DNA of 64,000 nt, taken from positions 1,860,001-1,924,000 of the forward strand of contig NZ_CP021780.1 in assembly GCF_002192415.1 (NCBI RefSeq), read 5' to 3'. Below are positions 24,288-33,975 of this stretch, piece by piece. A program made the position numbers and the translations under genes. The notes under the pieces were generated by a model that ran no database searches, was not told the DNA's origin, and was given only the letters and a program-made list of their open reading frames with translations. Within the stretch, counting starts at the first letter, position 1. Each line of letters starts with the position of its first letter. The DNA comes from Paenibacillus donghaensis (GTDB lineage Bacteria > Bacillota > Bacilli > Paenibacillales > Paenibacillaceae).

Positions 24288-26029
24288 GTGGCCGCCCCGC
24301 TTTCTCTGGTGATATCTGCCGTCAGCTCTGTGAGCGATTCACCGATATGGTCCAGCCCGCTGCGCAGCTCTTCGTCGCTTTTTGCCTCCAGCATGATCTT
24401 GATCAGGCTTTTCTCGAGCGACTCCTTTTTCTCAAAACGTTCCAGAATCACATCCAGACCACCGATGACCATCTCGAACATATTGATTTTCTCATGCAGC
24501 AGATGCAGGATATGCTCCTCAATCGTACCTTCGGTAGAGAGGTTGTAGATCACAACGTCATGCGCCTGGCCGAGCCGGTGGACACGTCCGATCCGCTGCT
24601 CTACCCGCATCGGGTTCCAGGGGAGGTCGAAGTTGATCATGTGGTGGCAGAATTGCAGATTGATGCCCTCGCCGCCGGCTTCGGTAGCGATCATCACCTG
24701 GGCGCGGCCACGGAAGAGGTCCATCATCCAGTCTTTCTTACTGCGGCTCATCCCGCCGGAATAGGCGACGCAGAGCATTCCGTTGTCGCGGAAATATTGC
24801 AGCAGATACTCCTGGGTCGCGCGGTATTCCGTGAAGACGATGACCTTCTCATTCATTTCCTGAATCAGCCTCAGCGTAGTTTCGGCCTTGGTGTTGGTCT
24901 TGACGGTGCGGATCGTCTGCAGCAGCTCCATCATGCGGTCGCGTTTCGGCGAATCGGCGGGCAGCTTTTTGATCAGATTAACCAGTGTTACGAATACCGC
25001 ATCACGGCTGCTGCACACCTCCCGCTGCAGGGTGACGAGCGACAGCATACTGGTGAGATTGCCCCCGGATTCCTGGTATTGGTCTTTGACAAAAGCGGTC
25101 ACGCCGTCATATAATACTCTCTCTTCGGGAGAGAGGGTCAGCGGAATATTGCGCACCTTGCGTTTCGTGAAATTCATCGCCCCTTCACCGCGCCGGTTGC
25201 GGATCATCACCTTGGACAGCTCCCCGCGCAGCTGCTCCTCATTCTTGGGCTGACGCTTGTCCACCACGAAATTGGAGGCGAAATCGCCCTGGTTCCCCAG
25301 CTGGCCCGGCTTCAGAATCGTGATCAGGTTAAACAGCTCGCCCATGTCATTCTGCACAGGAGTGGCGGTCAACAGCAGACAGTATTTTTTGCGCAGCTGC
25401 TGTACGAACAGATAATTAGTTGATTTCTTATTCTTCAGCTTGTGGGCCTCGTCGATAATCAGCATGTCGAATTCACTGGCCAGCAGCAGCTCTTTATGCG
25501 GGTCGCGTTTGGCCGTATCCATGGAAGCCACCACGATGTCGTTGCCCCAGGAATAAGCTTTCTTCTGGGCGACCGCCGCGATGCCGAATTTGGCATTCAG
25601 CTCTCTGACCCATTGCAGCACCAGCGAGGCGGGAACGAGAATCAGCACTTTGCGAACCAGTCCGCGCACCAGATATTCTTTGAGCACCAGCCCGGCTTCG
25701 ATGGTTTTGCCCAGACCGACTTCGTCCGCCAGAATGGCCCGTCCCGACATCTCGAACAGAACCTTGTGGGCGGTATCCAGCTGATGGGGCAGAGGAGACA
25801 GGCCGGACAGATGCTTCATGCACTGCAGCTCATCGAAGCTGGTTACCAGCCCGGATTCTTCGCCCTGCACAGCAAGCCGGGACAACCGCTGGTCACCCCA
25901 AGGTCCTCCCTTATCCAAACGGAGTTCAAGATCCTGCAGCCAATTCCGGTCAAAAGAGAGCGGGACAGGCAGCAGCGGTGCAGATTTCGCCCCTTGCGCT
26001 TTTAGAGAATTGCGGAATAATTGCGTCAT
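24284..26029 (-). CDS. yqhH: SNF2-type DEAD/DEAH box helicase (YqhH)
   Basis: A 581-residue SWI2/SNF2-type ATPase, probably a DNA translocase acting on protein-DNA complexes (RapA-like). The motifs appear in order: Walker A LADEVGLGKTIEAG, motif II MLIIDEAHKLKN, motif III LLTATPVQND, and in the second RecA lobe IATEAGGEGINLQFC and the arginine-finger motif RVEQRIGRVHRLGQ. The start is 26029 (MTQLFRNSLK) with AGAGGAGG seven bases upstream; the longer frame has no ribosome site. It is first in a unit with yqhG and divergent from nrdJ. Confidence 0.92.
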   Translation of the reverse strand: MTQLFRNSLKAQGAKSAPLLPVPLSFDRNWLQDLELRLDKGGPWGDQRLSRLAVQGEESGLVTSFDELQCMKHLSGLSPLPHQLDTAHKVLFEMSGRAILADEVGLGKTIEAGLVLKEYLVRGLVRKVLILVPASLVLQWVRELNAKFGIAAVAQKKAYSWGNDIVVASMDTAKRDPHKELLLASEFDMLIIDEAHKLKNKKSTNYLFVQQLRKKYCLLLTATPVQNDMGELFNLITILKPGQLGNQGDFASNFVVDKRQPKNEEQLRGELSKVMIRNRRGEGAMNFTKRKVRNIPLTLSPEERVLYDGVTAFVKDQYQESGGNLTSMLSLVTLQREVCSSRDAVFVTLVNLIKKLPADSPKRDRMMELLQTIRTVKTNTKAETTLRLIQEMNEKVIVFTEYRATQEYLLQYFRDNGMLCVAYSGGMSRSKKDWMMDLFRGRAQVMIATEAGGEGINLQFCHHMINFDLPWNPMRVEQRIGRVHRLGQAHDVVIYNLSTEGTIEEHILHLLHEKINMFEMVIGGLDVILERFEKKESLEKSLIKIMLEAKSDEELRSGLDHIGESLTELTADITRESGAAT

Positions 26030-26230
26030 GTGGTAGCCTCCTCTGGCGCGTATATATATCGGAAATACGTAGAAATAGTATGTGCGTAAACAAGAGATTT
26101 CATAACCTGATATTTTTCGAGCTGTTTGCAATTGCCGTGGATTTTGGACAAAATAAGGAGAAAACATAATGAAATCTGCTCTTTTTGCTCATTTTTCGCT
26201 GCTGGCTCCTATTTTCGAAAAAGACCTGCG

Positions 26231-26279
26231 ATACAATATGTGGTATAGTTTAAAAGCTGACGAACACAATATATTGTTA
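26231..26279 (+). promoter_or_regulatory. Two NrdR-like boxes upstream of nrdJ
   Basis: ATACAATATGTGGTAT (26231-26246) and ACACAATATATTGTTA (26264-26279) match the known NrdR box ACACWATATATWGTGT at 12 and 14 of 16 positions. Their centres are 33 bp apart, about three helical turns, as in known NrdR-controlled promoters. The rest of 26030-26464 holds no gene and no cobalamin riboswitch that I can see. Confidence 0.7.
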
Positions 26280-26464
26280 CAAAAGCTTGAAAAGTTGCTT
26301 AAAACCTGCTTTTGCCGGTTATTTGATATTGACAAGATAAACTTCCGTGATACCTTCAGCCCGGCTGAGGCTGGCGCAGGGAGTTTATGCTGTGGGTATC
26401 AAATCAAGGCCCACATTTAAAGGAACGGAAATATTATCTATCACACCCGCGGGAGGTTATTTTA

Positions 26465-29152
26465 TTGAGTACAATGGAGCCTAAACAGCGACTGGAAGGC
26501 CTGAGCGAAAAAATATTCCTGGATCGTTACGCCTGGAAGGATGCGGACAGCAACAATGCCAAGGTGGGCGATGTCGTGCTAGTCCTGACCAAGGATGATC
26601 CGAAGTTCCCGACCAAGGAAGTCGGGGAGATCGTGGAGCGTACAGGCCGGATCGTAACCGTGAAGACACGCAGCGGCGAACTGGTGAAATCCGATGTGGA
26701 GAAGCTGACGCTGAATATTGAGAAGACTCCTGAGGAGATGTGGGACCGTCTGGCTACCGCGATGGCTTCCGTAGAGAAGACCCCGCAGCTGCAGCAGGAA
26801 TGGACCGGCAAGTTCCGTAGCATTCTAGATGACTGGAAACTTGTTCCCGGCGGACGGATTGCCGCAGGTGCAGGGGCTAGCGAAGAGCTGACCTTGTTCA
26901 ACTGTTATGTCGTACCTTCTCCAAAAGACAGCCGTGGCGGCATCATGCAGACGTTGTCTGAAATGACCGAGATCATGGCACGCGGCGGCGGTGTGGGCAT
27001 CAACCTGTCCTCCTTGCGTCCGCGCCGCGCCATTGTGCGCGGAGTGAACGGTTCCTCCAGCGGTTCTGTGTCCTGGGGCGGACTGTTCAGCTATACAACC
27101 GGCTTGATTGAGCAGGGCGGCAGCCGCCGAGGTGCGCTGATGCTGATGATCAATGACTGGCATCCTGACGTTGTTGATTTCATCACTGTGAAGCAGACGA
27201 TGGGACAGGTTACGAATGCCAACCTTTCGGTATGCGTCAGCAACAGCTTCATGAAGGCGGTCAAGGAGGATCTGGACTGGGAGCTGGTATTCCCGGATAC
27301 CACCGATCCTGACTATGACGAGATCTGGGACGGCGACCTTGACAAGTGGAAGGCGGACGGACGTGCAGTAATCCCTTACCGTACAGTCAAGGCGCGCGAT
27401 GTGTGGAAGACGATTATCGAATCGGCTTGGAAATCGGCAGAACCGGGTGTCGTGTTCATGGAATATTACAACCAGATGTCCAACAGCTGGTATTTCAACC
27501 CGATTATCTGTACGAACCCTTGCGGTGAGCAGGGACTGCCGGGCTGGGGCGTCTGCAATCTGTCGGCGGTCAATCTGTCCAAGTTCTACGATGAGAAGAA
27601 CCATGATGTAGACTGGAGCGATCTGGCTAGAACGACTCGTTATTCCGTGCGTTTCTTGGACAATGTTATTGACAAGACACCTTATCATTTCCCGGAAAAT
27701 GAAGCGAACCAGAAGAAGGAACGCCGGGTGGGCCTGGGCACCATGGGGCTGGCCGAGCTGATGATCAAGCTGAACATCCGTTATGGCAGCCCGGAATCAC
27801 TGGAATTCCTGGACAAGCTGTATGGCTTCATGGCCCGCGAAGCTTACCTGGCCTCGGCTGAAATTGCCGGCGAGAAGGGTTCCTTCCAGGCGTTCGACAC
27901 CGAGAAATATCTGCTGAGCGGCTTCATGAAGAATATAACCGAAACCTATCCTGAGGTAGGCGAAGCCATTCGTGAACACGGCATGCGCAACGTTACCGTG
28001 ATTACCCAGGCGCCGACAGGCAGCACAGGGACCATGGTGGGAACCTCGACGGGAATCGAGCCTTATTTTGCCTTCAAATATTACCGCCAGAGCCGTCTCG
28101 GTTATGACGAGCAGTTCGTCCCGATTGCCCAGCAGTGGCTGGAAGCGAACCCGGGCCAGGAGCTGCCGGAATATTTCGTTACCTCGATGGATCTGTCGGC
28201 CAAGGATCATATCCGCGCCCAAGCCGCCATTCAGCGCTGGGTGGACAGCTCGATCTCCAAGACTGCGAACTGTCCGGCAGACTTCACCGTGGAAGAAACG
28301 GCTGAGCTGTACGAAATGGCCTTTGATCTCGGCTGCAAAGGCGTAACCATCTACCGCGACGGCAGCCGTGATGTGCAGGTGCTGGATACGAAGAAAAAAG
28401 AGGATACCAGCGCAGTCGAAGCAACGGCTCCGGCAGTAGAAGAAACCCCGGCGGCGGAAGCTGTGGTTACAGCACAAGAAACAACTGCGGTTACAGCACA
28501 AGAAACGTCCACCGCAGTAGCGGCGAGTCCTGCACCACAGGCTCCGGCTGTGATGGACAAACAATACAAGAAACGCCCGCAGGTGCTGCGCGGCGCTACC
28601 TATAAGATCAACACGCCGTTTGGTATGGCGTATATTACGATCAACGACCTGGACCGTACACCGGCGGAGATCTTCCTGAACGTGGGCAAAGCCGGTTCCG
28701 ACGTGTTCGCGATGGCGGAAGCCCTGGGACGTGTCTGTTCCCTGTTTCTCCGTTATGGAGACCATGGCGAGAAGGTTGAGCTGCTGATCAAACATCTGAA
28801 GGGCATCGGCGGCTCCGGCGCCATTGGCTTCGGAGCCAACCGCGTCGAATCGATTGCCGACGCCGTTGCCAAGGCACTGGAAACCCATGTGCTGAACAAC
28901 GCCCAGGATGATCACGATCATGTACCCGCACCGGTAGCTGCTACGCTGGAGCTTGATTTCAACGACGCGCTGAATGCCGAACTGAAATCTAGTGTACCTG
29001 CCCCGGCTGTAGATGACAGCCGTGGCGGTCATGGCTCCCATAGCCACGCGGATGCGTCACGCGATCTGTGCCCTTCCTGCGGCGGTGCATCACTGATCAA
29101 TATCGAAGGCTGCAAAACCTGCGGCAATTGCGGGTATAGCCGGTGTGGGTAA
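26465..29152 (+). CDS. nrdJ: Adenosylcobalamin-dependent ribonucleotide reductase (class II)
   Basis: An 895-residue class II ribonucleotide reductase, making deoxyribonucleotides with adenosylcobalamin. Visible are the substrate-site segment LFNCYVVPSPKDSRGGI, the Cys and Glu loop NPIICTNPCGEQGLPGWGVCN and the phosphate-binding APTGSTGTMVGTSTGIEP. After an Ala/Glu/Thr-rich linker at about 640-700 comes the C-terminal domain with a Cys cluster (LCPSCGGASLIN...CKTCGNCGY) that re-reduces the active site. The start is TTG 26465, eight bases after GGGAGG. Two NrdR-like boxes upstream suggest repression by NrdR. Confidence 0.95.
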   Translation: MSTMEPKQRLEGLSEKIFLDRYAWKDADSNNAKVGDVVLVLTKDDPKFPTKEVGEIVERTGRIVTVKTRSGELVKSDVEKLTLNIEKTPEEMWDRLATAMASVEKTPQLQQEWTGKFRSILDDWKLVPGGRIAAGAGASEELTLFNCYVVPSPKDSRGGIMQTLSEMTEIMARGGGVGINLSSLRPRRAIVRGVNGSSSGSVSWGGLFSYTTGLIEQGGSRRGALMLMINDWHPDVVDFITVKQTMGQVTNANLSVCVSNSFMKAVKEDLDWELVFPDTTDPDYDEIWDGDLDKWKADGRAVIPYRTVKARDVWKTIIESAWKSAEPGVVFMEYYNQMSNSWYFNPIICTNPCGEQGLPGWGVCNLSAVNLSKFYDEKNHDVDWSDLARTTRYSVRFLDNVIDKTPYHFPENEANQKKERRVGLGTMGLAELMIKLNIRYGSPESLEFLDKLYGFMAREAYLASAEIAGEKGSFQAFDTEKYLLSGFMKNITETYPEVGEAIREHGMRNVTVITQAPTGSTGTMVGTSTGIEPYFAFKYYRQSRLGYDEQFVPIAQQWLEANPGQELPEYFVTSMDLSAKDHIRAQAAIQRWVDSSISKTANCPADFTVEETAELYEMAFDLGCKGVTIYRDGSRDVQVLDTKKKEDTSAVEATAPAVEETPAAEAVVTAQETTAVTAQETSTAVAASPAPQAPAVMDKQYKKRPQVLRGATYKINTPFGMAYITINDLDRTPAEIFLNVGKAGSDVFAMAEALGRVCSLFLRYGDHGEKVELLIKHLKGIGGSGAIGFGANRVESIADAVAKALETHVLNNAQDDHDHVPAPVAATLELDFNDALNAELKSSVPAPAVDDSRGGHGSHSHADASRDLCPSCGGASLINIEGCKTCGNCGYSRCG

Positions 29153-29193
29153 GAGGTTACGGAACGTGGAGGAATTACTCAATGAGTGTGATT

Positions 29194-29252
29194 TTTCATT
29201 TTAAATGAGAATTGTTTCATTTTAAGAGAGAATAATTCGTTTTAAACGAGAA
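29194..29252. repeat. Three tandem 18-bp sites (TTTCATTTTAAATGAGAA type)
   Basis: Sites at 29194-29211 (TTTCATTTTAAATGAGAA), 29215-29232 (TTTCATTTTAAGAGAGAA) and 29235-29252 (ATTCGTTTTAAACGAGAA) repeat every 20-21 bp. The same site occurs in reverse orientation at 53626, 55036 and 55087. They lie 42 bases after the nrdJ stop, where the GC-rich backbone gives way to AT-rich accessory DNA. Confidence 0.8.
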
Positions 29253-29345
29253 TAAAACTTTATTATTCATCAGTGTGTATATTTATACATTGAATTGCAG
29301 CAAGTTTCACGATTTTACTTTTAAAGCCGGCAAGCCTTTATGGTC

Positions 29346-29809
29346 ATACCCCTGTCAAGTGGACAGATGAAAAAAGCTAAACACCCAGCGCGTGCCGATA
29401 TTCGACCGGCGCGCGCTGTTTGAGTTTTGCCTGAAAACGTTGGTAGTTATAAAAATAGATATATTCCTCGACGGCTTGATGAATCTCTGCTTCTGACTTA
29501 CACTGGTGAAGGTACAACTTCTCTGTCTTGAGATGCGAAAAAAAGGATTCAATGCACGCGTTATCCAGGCAGATTGCTTTGCGAGAGTGGCTGCATTTGA
29601 CGCCGAATGCCTCTAATCGTGTGTTGTACGCCTGAGACGTATATTGGAAGCCCTGATCCGAATGGAGCACGGCTTCTGAGACGTCTCTTTTTCGTGTCCA
29701 TTGCTCTACCGTATCCAGTACTAACTTTACATCATTACGCTCGGACAGCTGCCAAGCGACGATCTCGTTGTTAAAGAGATCCTGAATCGCGGACAGATAA
29801 GTGAGTATG
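29346..29809 (-). mobile_element. IS3-family (IS150-like) remnant, 3' part of the transposase
   Basis: The minus-strand frame ending at 29377 encodes the C-terminal integrase half of an IS3 orfB: QDLFNNEIVAWQLSERNDV, then VLHSDQGFQYTSQAY with the second Asp and DNACIESFFSHLKTEKLY with the catalytic Glu. The 5' part is cut at a poly-G junction near 29809, so the gene is dead. The IS end (CCCCTGTCAAGTGGACAG) lies at about 29350. Confidence 0.85.
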
Positions 29810-29849
29810 GCGGGGGGGATTAATCAAATCGCTTTATTCTGGGTTTTAG

Positions 29850-30074
29850 AAGGGAGACACCAAGAGCCTGATGATGTACAGCACCGTCATCGGTATGTGG
29901 CTCATTCGCGTCATTGGAGTATATGTTTTAGGTATTAAGCTGGATATGGGAATCGTCGGTATATGGCTATCAATTGCCATTGATATGGCCATGCTGGCGG
30001 TATTTTTATTTTTCCGTTTCCGGAAAAAAATCGCTGACATCAGTAATTTTGCAAAGAACCTGACATCAAAGTAG
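29850..30074 (+). pseudogene. C-terminal fragment of a MATE-family efflux transporter
   Basis: About 75 codons resemble the end of a MATE multidrug exporter: KSLMMYSTVIGMWLIRVIGV, a Gly-rich turn, GIVGIWLSIAIDMAMLAVFL, then RFRKK. An upstream stop and the IS3 junction at 29809 remove everything before it. It lies between two insertion sequences and cannot be functional. Confidence 0.6.
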
Positions 30075-30088
30075 TCAGGGAATATTTA

Positions 30089-31446
30089 CAAAAAAAAGAG
30101 ACTCCAGTATCGTAGAAGTATACCCACACCTACGGAAAGGAGATCTCTTGACTACTAAATTAGCTGAACAAGGGTTGTTATGTCAAGTCACCACGTGGTT
30201 AAATCGTCAAGCTTCGTTGCTGTTTGGCGACCGTTATGCCAAAAAACTCAAGTGGGGCAGCACCGTGTTTCTCTTTTTAGAAGCGATTCTTAGCGGTCGA
30301 ACAGGGACACAAGCGATAGTGGATCATTTACTGAGCTCTCCCTGGCTGCAAAAGTGTACCGGCATCGAATCCATTCACCAGTCGTCTCTCAACCGCAAGC
30401 TGGGCGATCTGCCTCCGGAGGTGTTAGGTGAGCTATACCTCTCTGTTCTCCAGCATTTGCTGGAGCAGAAAGGACCGGCGCCCCCCAAGAAGCTGCAAAA
30501 GTTGGGCCCGCTCGCGGTGCTCGATTCCACCAGCCTGACACTGGGGAGGGTTCGCGGTAAATGGGCTTACCTGCAATCTGGAAAGAACGCCGTCAAGATG
30601 CATACCTGTTTGCACCTGACTGGCGAGCACACGGCGATTCCCATGGCCCCGGTGCTCTCGACAGCGGCGGTGGCGGATTTGGATACCGAGGTGGTGGATG
30701 CGCTGGTTCCGGACAAAGGAGTCACGTGTTTAGTCGACCGGGGCTACATTCACTATGCTCAATATCTAAAGTGGCAGGAGGAGGGCATCCATTTTGTCGC
30801 CCGTCTGAAGCAGAATAGTCAAGTGAAGGTGCTTCGAACGCGGAAGGTCACGGCAGCAGAGCTGGTGCTGGATGCGGATGTGGAACTGAAATGTCCGAAG
30901 ACGGGAAAGACGGGTGTGTTTCGGCTGGTAGAGTACCTGTATACGGACAAAAAAGGGAAGCGTCACCGGGTTCGCGTCCTCACTAATCGCTGGGATGTCA
31001 AGGCGATGGAAGTCGCTCAGTTGTACCGCTACCGCTGGAAAGTGGAACTCTTTTTTAAATTTATGAAATCCAGCCTGCATCTGAAAAAGATCTACAGCAG
31101 CCGAACTTCCGAGGCCGTATGGAACCTGATCTACCTTAACTTGATTGCGTATGTGCTCTGCGAAGAGCTTCGTCTGCGTTATGCACCCCAGGAACGGATC
31201 GGGCGGGTGCTGGCCGTGTTCCGACTGTACCTCTCGGGGACGTTGGCGGATTTCCTGAAGCATCTGAATCGAGCCAAAGAGCGAACGAGCAAAGGACGAA
31301 GGAACAAGGGGGGAAGGCCACAGACTCGCGCGAAACGGTTGAAGCCCCAGCGTATCCTGTTCCATAGCGTCATGAACAACTGAAGCTAGACCAATCCAAA
31401 AAAAATGAGGTGTGGGAAGACTGAAGTGGAGGTGGGCTTTTTTTTG
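30089..31446 (+). mobile_element. IS4-family insertion sequence
   Basis: Outer ends are an identical CAAAAAAAAG (30089-30098) and its reverse complement (31437-31446), and the inner part of both ends shares CCCACACCT. No target duplication is evident. The single transposase gene inside is intact. Confidence 0.8.
30148..31383 (+). CDS. IS4-family transposase
   Basis: A 411-residue DDE transposase. The catalytic residues are in place: Asp in AVLDSTSLTLG, Asp in CLVDRGYIHYA and Glu in the IS4 signature YRYRWKVELFFKFMKSSL (Y-x2-R-x3-E-x6-K). The start is TTG 30148, after GGAAAGGAG. The gene is full length with no frameshift, so this copy may still be active, unlike the other insertion sequences in the island. 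The basic C-terminus (KGRRNKGGRPQTRAKR) probably binds DNA. Confidence 0.9.
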   Translation: MTTKLAEQGLLCQVTTWLNRQASLLFGDRYAKKLKWGSTVFLFLEAILSGRTGTQAIVDHLLSSPWLQKCTGIESIHQSSLNRKLGDLPPEVLGELYLSVLQHLLEQKGPAPPKKLQKLGPLAVLDSTSLTLGRVRGKWAYLQSGKNAVKMHTCLHLTGEHTAIPMAPVLSTAAVADLDTEVVDALVPDKGVTCLVDRGYIHYAQYLKWQEEGIHFVARLKQNSQVKVLRTRKVTAAELVLDADVELKCPKTGKTGVFRLVEYLYTDKKGKRHRVRVLTNRWDVKAMEVAQLYRYRWKVELFFKFMKSSLHLKKIYSSRTSEAVWNLIYLNLIAYVLCEELRLRYAPQERIGRVLAVFRLYLSGTLADFLKHLNRAKERTSKGRRNKGGRPQTRAKRLKPQRILFHSVMNN

Positions 31447-31641
31447 CCTTTTTGGAGTAGGCCCCAGCTGAATTCACCTGGGGCCAAGGCAAGGAAACAA
31501 GATTAGGCCCTGCTCCAAACGTAACTCTTGGCACATAAGCGGGCATGCCCTACCATGTTAGGTTTTTTGCAAAATTTCTGCGCTGACATCGAAAATACGA
31601 CCGCGCACATTAAAGGGAGAAGGGAGGCGACAAAGGAACTG

Positions 31642-32283
31642 ATGCTTACACGTAAGATTGCTGCCGGGATCTTCTATCTGGCCCTGCTCGGTTTGATATA
31701 TGCCCTCAGGGATAAACTGCTTCCTTGGCTGGACAATCTGGCACCCGGCAGCTGGCCGATCATCCTGTTCATTTCTGCTGTACTCGCAATGGTCCCAGTT
31801 ATCCCTTTTATGGTGGTATCGGGCATTCTAGGCATTAAATACGGGATATGGGGAGGGGGGGCGATGAGTGTGGTGGCATCGACACTGGCTGCGGTTCTTA
31901 CCTATTGGATATTTGCTGCGGGAGACAGAGCAAATTACAATCCAGGTACCAGACACAGGTTGGAAATATGGAATGAGCATGTCCAGCAGCGCACATTTCT
32001 GTTCGTTTTAATTGGGCGGATGCTCCCGTTTATCCCCGCCGCGTTAATCAACGGATATGCAGGATGGTTTAAGCTTTCGTTCATTCAGTACGTTAGTGCT
32101 ACCATCCTCGGCAAAATTCCGACGATGCTCGTTTTCGCTTATGTTGGTGTCTCCGCAGTATCCGGTTCCCAATACTGGTTACCGATATTGTTGATTTATG
32201 CTGTTTTTTTAAGCGTTGTCTATCTGATCTATAGCCGTTTGTTCCCGAATGTGAGAGGCACTCTACGCGTAGACAATGAGTAG
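31642..32283 (+). CDS. TVP38/TMEM64 (DedA-type, VTT domain) membrane protein
   Basis: A 213-residue polytopic membrane protein. Hydrophobic helices start with IAAGIFYLALLGLIYAL, and the VTT-domain core is visible: VIPFMVVSGILGIKYG, then IGRMLPFIPAALINGYAG with the conserved Arg and Pro, and LGKIPTMLVFAYVG. Family members act in lipid scrambling or membrane homeostasis; the bacterial role is unclear. I place the start at 31642 (MLTRKIAAG), after AAAGGA, giving the usual length; the frame remains open upstream. Confidence 0.8.
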   Translation: MLTRKIAAGIFYLALLGLIYALRDKLLPWLDNLAPGSWPIILFISAVLAMVPVIPFMVVSGILGIKYGIWGGGAMSVVASTLAAVLTYWIFAAGDRANYNPGTRHRLEIWNEHVQQRTFLFVLIGRMLPFIPAALINGYAGWFKLSFIQYVSATILGKIPTMLVFAYVGVSAVSGSQYWLPILLIYAVFLSVVYLIYSRLFPNVRGTLRVDNE

Positions 32284-32578
32284 AAAGGTAAGTAATTAAA
32301 TGCAGCAAATATATCGAAATCGGAGGAGGAACAATTATGATAATTAAGCTATCTGAAGGTAAATTTGATCGTCTGCTCAAATTCCAACAGCAATGGATAT
32401 ATTGTGGATACTACCATTGTTCAGAGGGGCTTCTTATTCAAATTATTTAGATCCTGAACTTCGTTCCATTTCTCCCTCTTCTCTTTTTTAATATGATTTC
32501 GGAAAAATTCGACCATTCAATTTTACGGTCGAGGCAGTTTTTTTAAACCTACAAGTATGCTGTACTTTTTAGCGGTGG

Positions 32579-32998
32579 AGCGAATTGATGTCAACATCAA
32601 AGGAGTGCTATATGCGATTGCTGCTGACTCCCGTTGATGAGAGAACGTAAATCGGGTCATATCATTAATCTTTCTTCTGTAGCCGGCCATAACATTTATA
32701 CGGGCGGAACAGTATATTGCGGCACCAAACATGCAGTTTGAGCAATCTCTATAGGGCTGCGTCAAGAAGAGGACATTAGCGGTTCGAATATTCGTGAACT
32801 TATGTTTCTCCAGGGGCTGTCACCAGTGAGTTGGTAGAAACGACTTCAGATGAAGAGACCAAAGCAGGGCTCGACGAATTCTACAAAGTAGCTATAGAAT
32901 CTGACAGTATTGCTCGTGCCATTACCTTCGCCATAGAGCAACCGTCAGATGTGGGAATCAATGAAATGATTATCCGCCCAACAGTTCAAATTGGATAA
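32579..32998 (+). pseudogene. Decayed short-chain dehydrogenase/reductase
   Basis: The 3' part of an SDR gene can be read across frames: [24 protein letters not shown], the active-site region VYCGTKHAV followed by a stop, then VSPGAVTSELVETTSDEETK and a normal end EMIIRPTVQIG. It resembles the intact SDR at 43484. At least two frameshifts and one stop are present. The stretch 32284-32578 holds no readable gene. Confidence 0.75.
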
Positions 32999-33031
32999 GT
33001 TGATTCATTTAGCTGCCCCAGTTATTTGAAG

Positions 33032-33885
33032 TACACCCCTTATAGTGGACATAGGAAAAACACCCTGGTGTTAAACCGATGAAAACTGTAGGGGGTGTTT
33101 TTCGCATGTCGAAGAAAGGTCAACAATATGAAACATACAGCGAAGAACTGAAGAAAAAAGCGATTGAAATGCGACTTCAGGGAATGACTAAGGCAGCAGT
33201 GGCAGAGGCACTAGGAATCAAGAACATAGGCCGATTGAAAGTCTGGATGAGGAAATACAGACAATCCGGCATATTTGGGTTCATGGATCACCGGGGACGG
33301 CGTCAGCACTACATAGACCAAGAACGGTATATCAAACGGTTGGAGATGGAGAACGCCGTGCTGAAAAAGTGGTTGGACATTACGAAGGGGGAGGTGTATC
33401 GGAGAAATATCGCGTCATTGAAGAACTACGGGGAGATTCCCCCGTAAAGATGCTCTGTGAGCAATTGGCTTATCTAAAAGCGGATTCTACGCCTACTTGA
33501 AGCGTAAGAAACAGGAAGCCGAGGATCCCCATCGTTCTCTTGTAGAAGCTACATATTACCGCTATGAGGGCAGATATGGGTATCGCCAGCTTCAGCTCTT
33601 TATCCATCAGGATCATGGGGTATGGCTCAACCACAAGAAGGTGCTTCGGCTCATGCAGTCCTTAAACATACGCTCCCGCATTCGGCGTAAGCACCGTTGT
33701 AACTACATCTCCACCGTAGGTGGACGAGTCGCTGGGAACTTGCTGCAGCGCCAATTTCAGGCGGACAAACCGAATAAAAAGTGGGTTACGGATGTGACTC
33801 AGTATCGTGTGGGAGACATTTGCTCTACCTTTCAGCAATCAAGGATTTGTTTAACAACGAGATTGTGGCCTACCACATAAGAAGG
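33032..33885 (+). mobile_element. IS3-family (IS150-like) element, frameshifted and truncated
   Basis: The left end TACACCCCTTATAGTGGACA resembles the end at 29350. orfA (33106-33447) is intact, with a helix-turn-helix and a coiled coil (RLEMENAVLKKW). orfB starts KYRVIEELRGDSPVKML, shifts frame near 33480, and shifts again near 33825 after KKWVTDVTQYRVGD; the rest, including the last two catalytic residues, is missing. Confidence 0.82.
33106..33447 (+). CDS. IS3-family transposase subunit OrfA
   Basis: A 113-residue DNA-binding subunit. The helix-turn-helix is in YSEELKKKAIEMRLQGMTKA and AVAEALGI, and a leucine-zipper-like segment follows near the C-terminus. In IS3 elements OrfA acts with a frameshifted OrfAB fusion; since orfB is broken here, the product can have no transposition role. 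Confidence 0.75.
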   Translation: MSKKGQQYETYSEELKKKAIEMRLQGMTKAAVAEALGIKNIGRLKVWMRKYRQSGIFGFMDHRGRRQHYIDQERYIKRLEMENAVLKKWLDITKGEVYRRNIASLKNYGEIPP

Positions 33886-33975
33886 AGGCGGAGCTAAACT
33901 CCGTCAGGTAAGTGCGAATGGAGACGAATACCCGTGAACCGTCGATTACGTGTAAATAGCAGGGATGTCATCAAA

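Noticed and set aside
24269..25114. 281-codon plus-strand frame across the SNF2 helicase gene
   Set aside because: The minus strand carries all helicase motifs; the plus frame is a codon-bias artefact.
26169..26420. 83-codon open frame before nrdJ
   Set aside because: No ribosome site, it covers the NrdR-like boxes and has no recognisable motif.
26030..26464. Cobalamin riboswitch before nrdJ
   Set aside because: I could not find the conserved B12 box or the multi-branch core; NrdR-like boxes explain the region better.
27797..29047. 416-codon frame antisense to nrdJ
   Set aside because: Cys/Arg/His-rich shadow without start signal; the sense strand has full reductase motifs.
33885..33967. 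attC-like or intron-like structure between the IS3 and IS256 elements
   Set aside because: Only a weak GGAGC...CTCC pairing; no integron or intron core could be identified.
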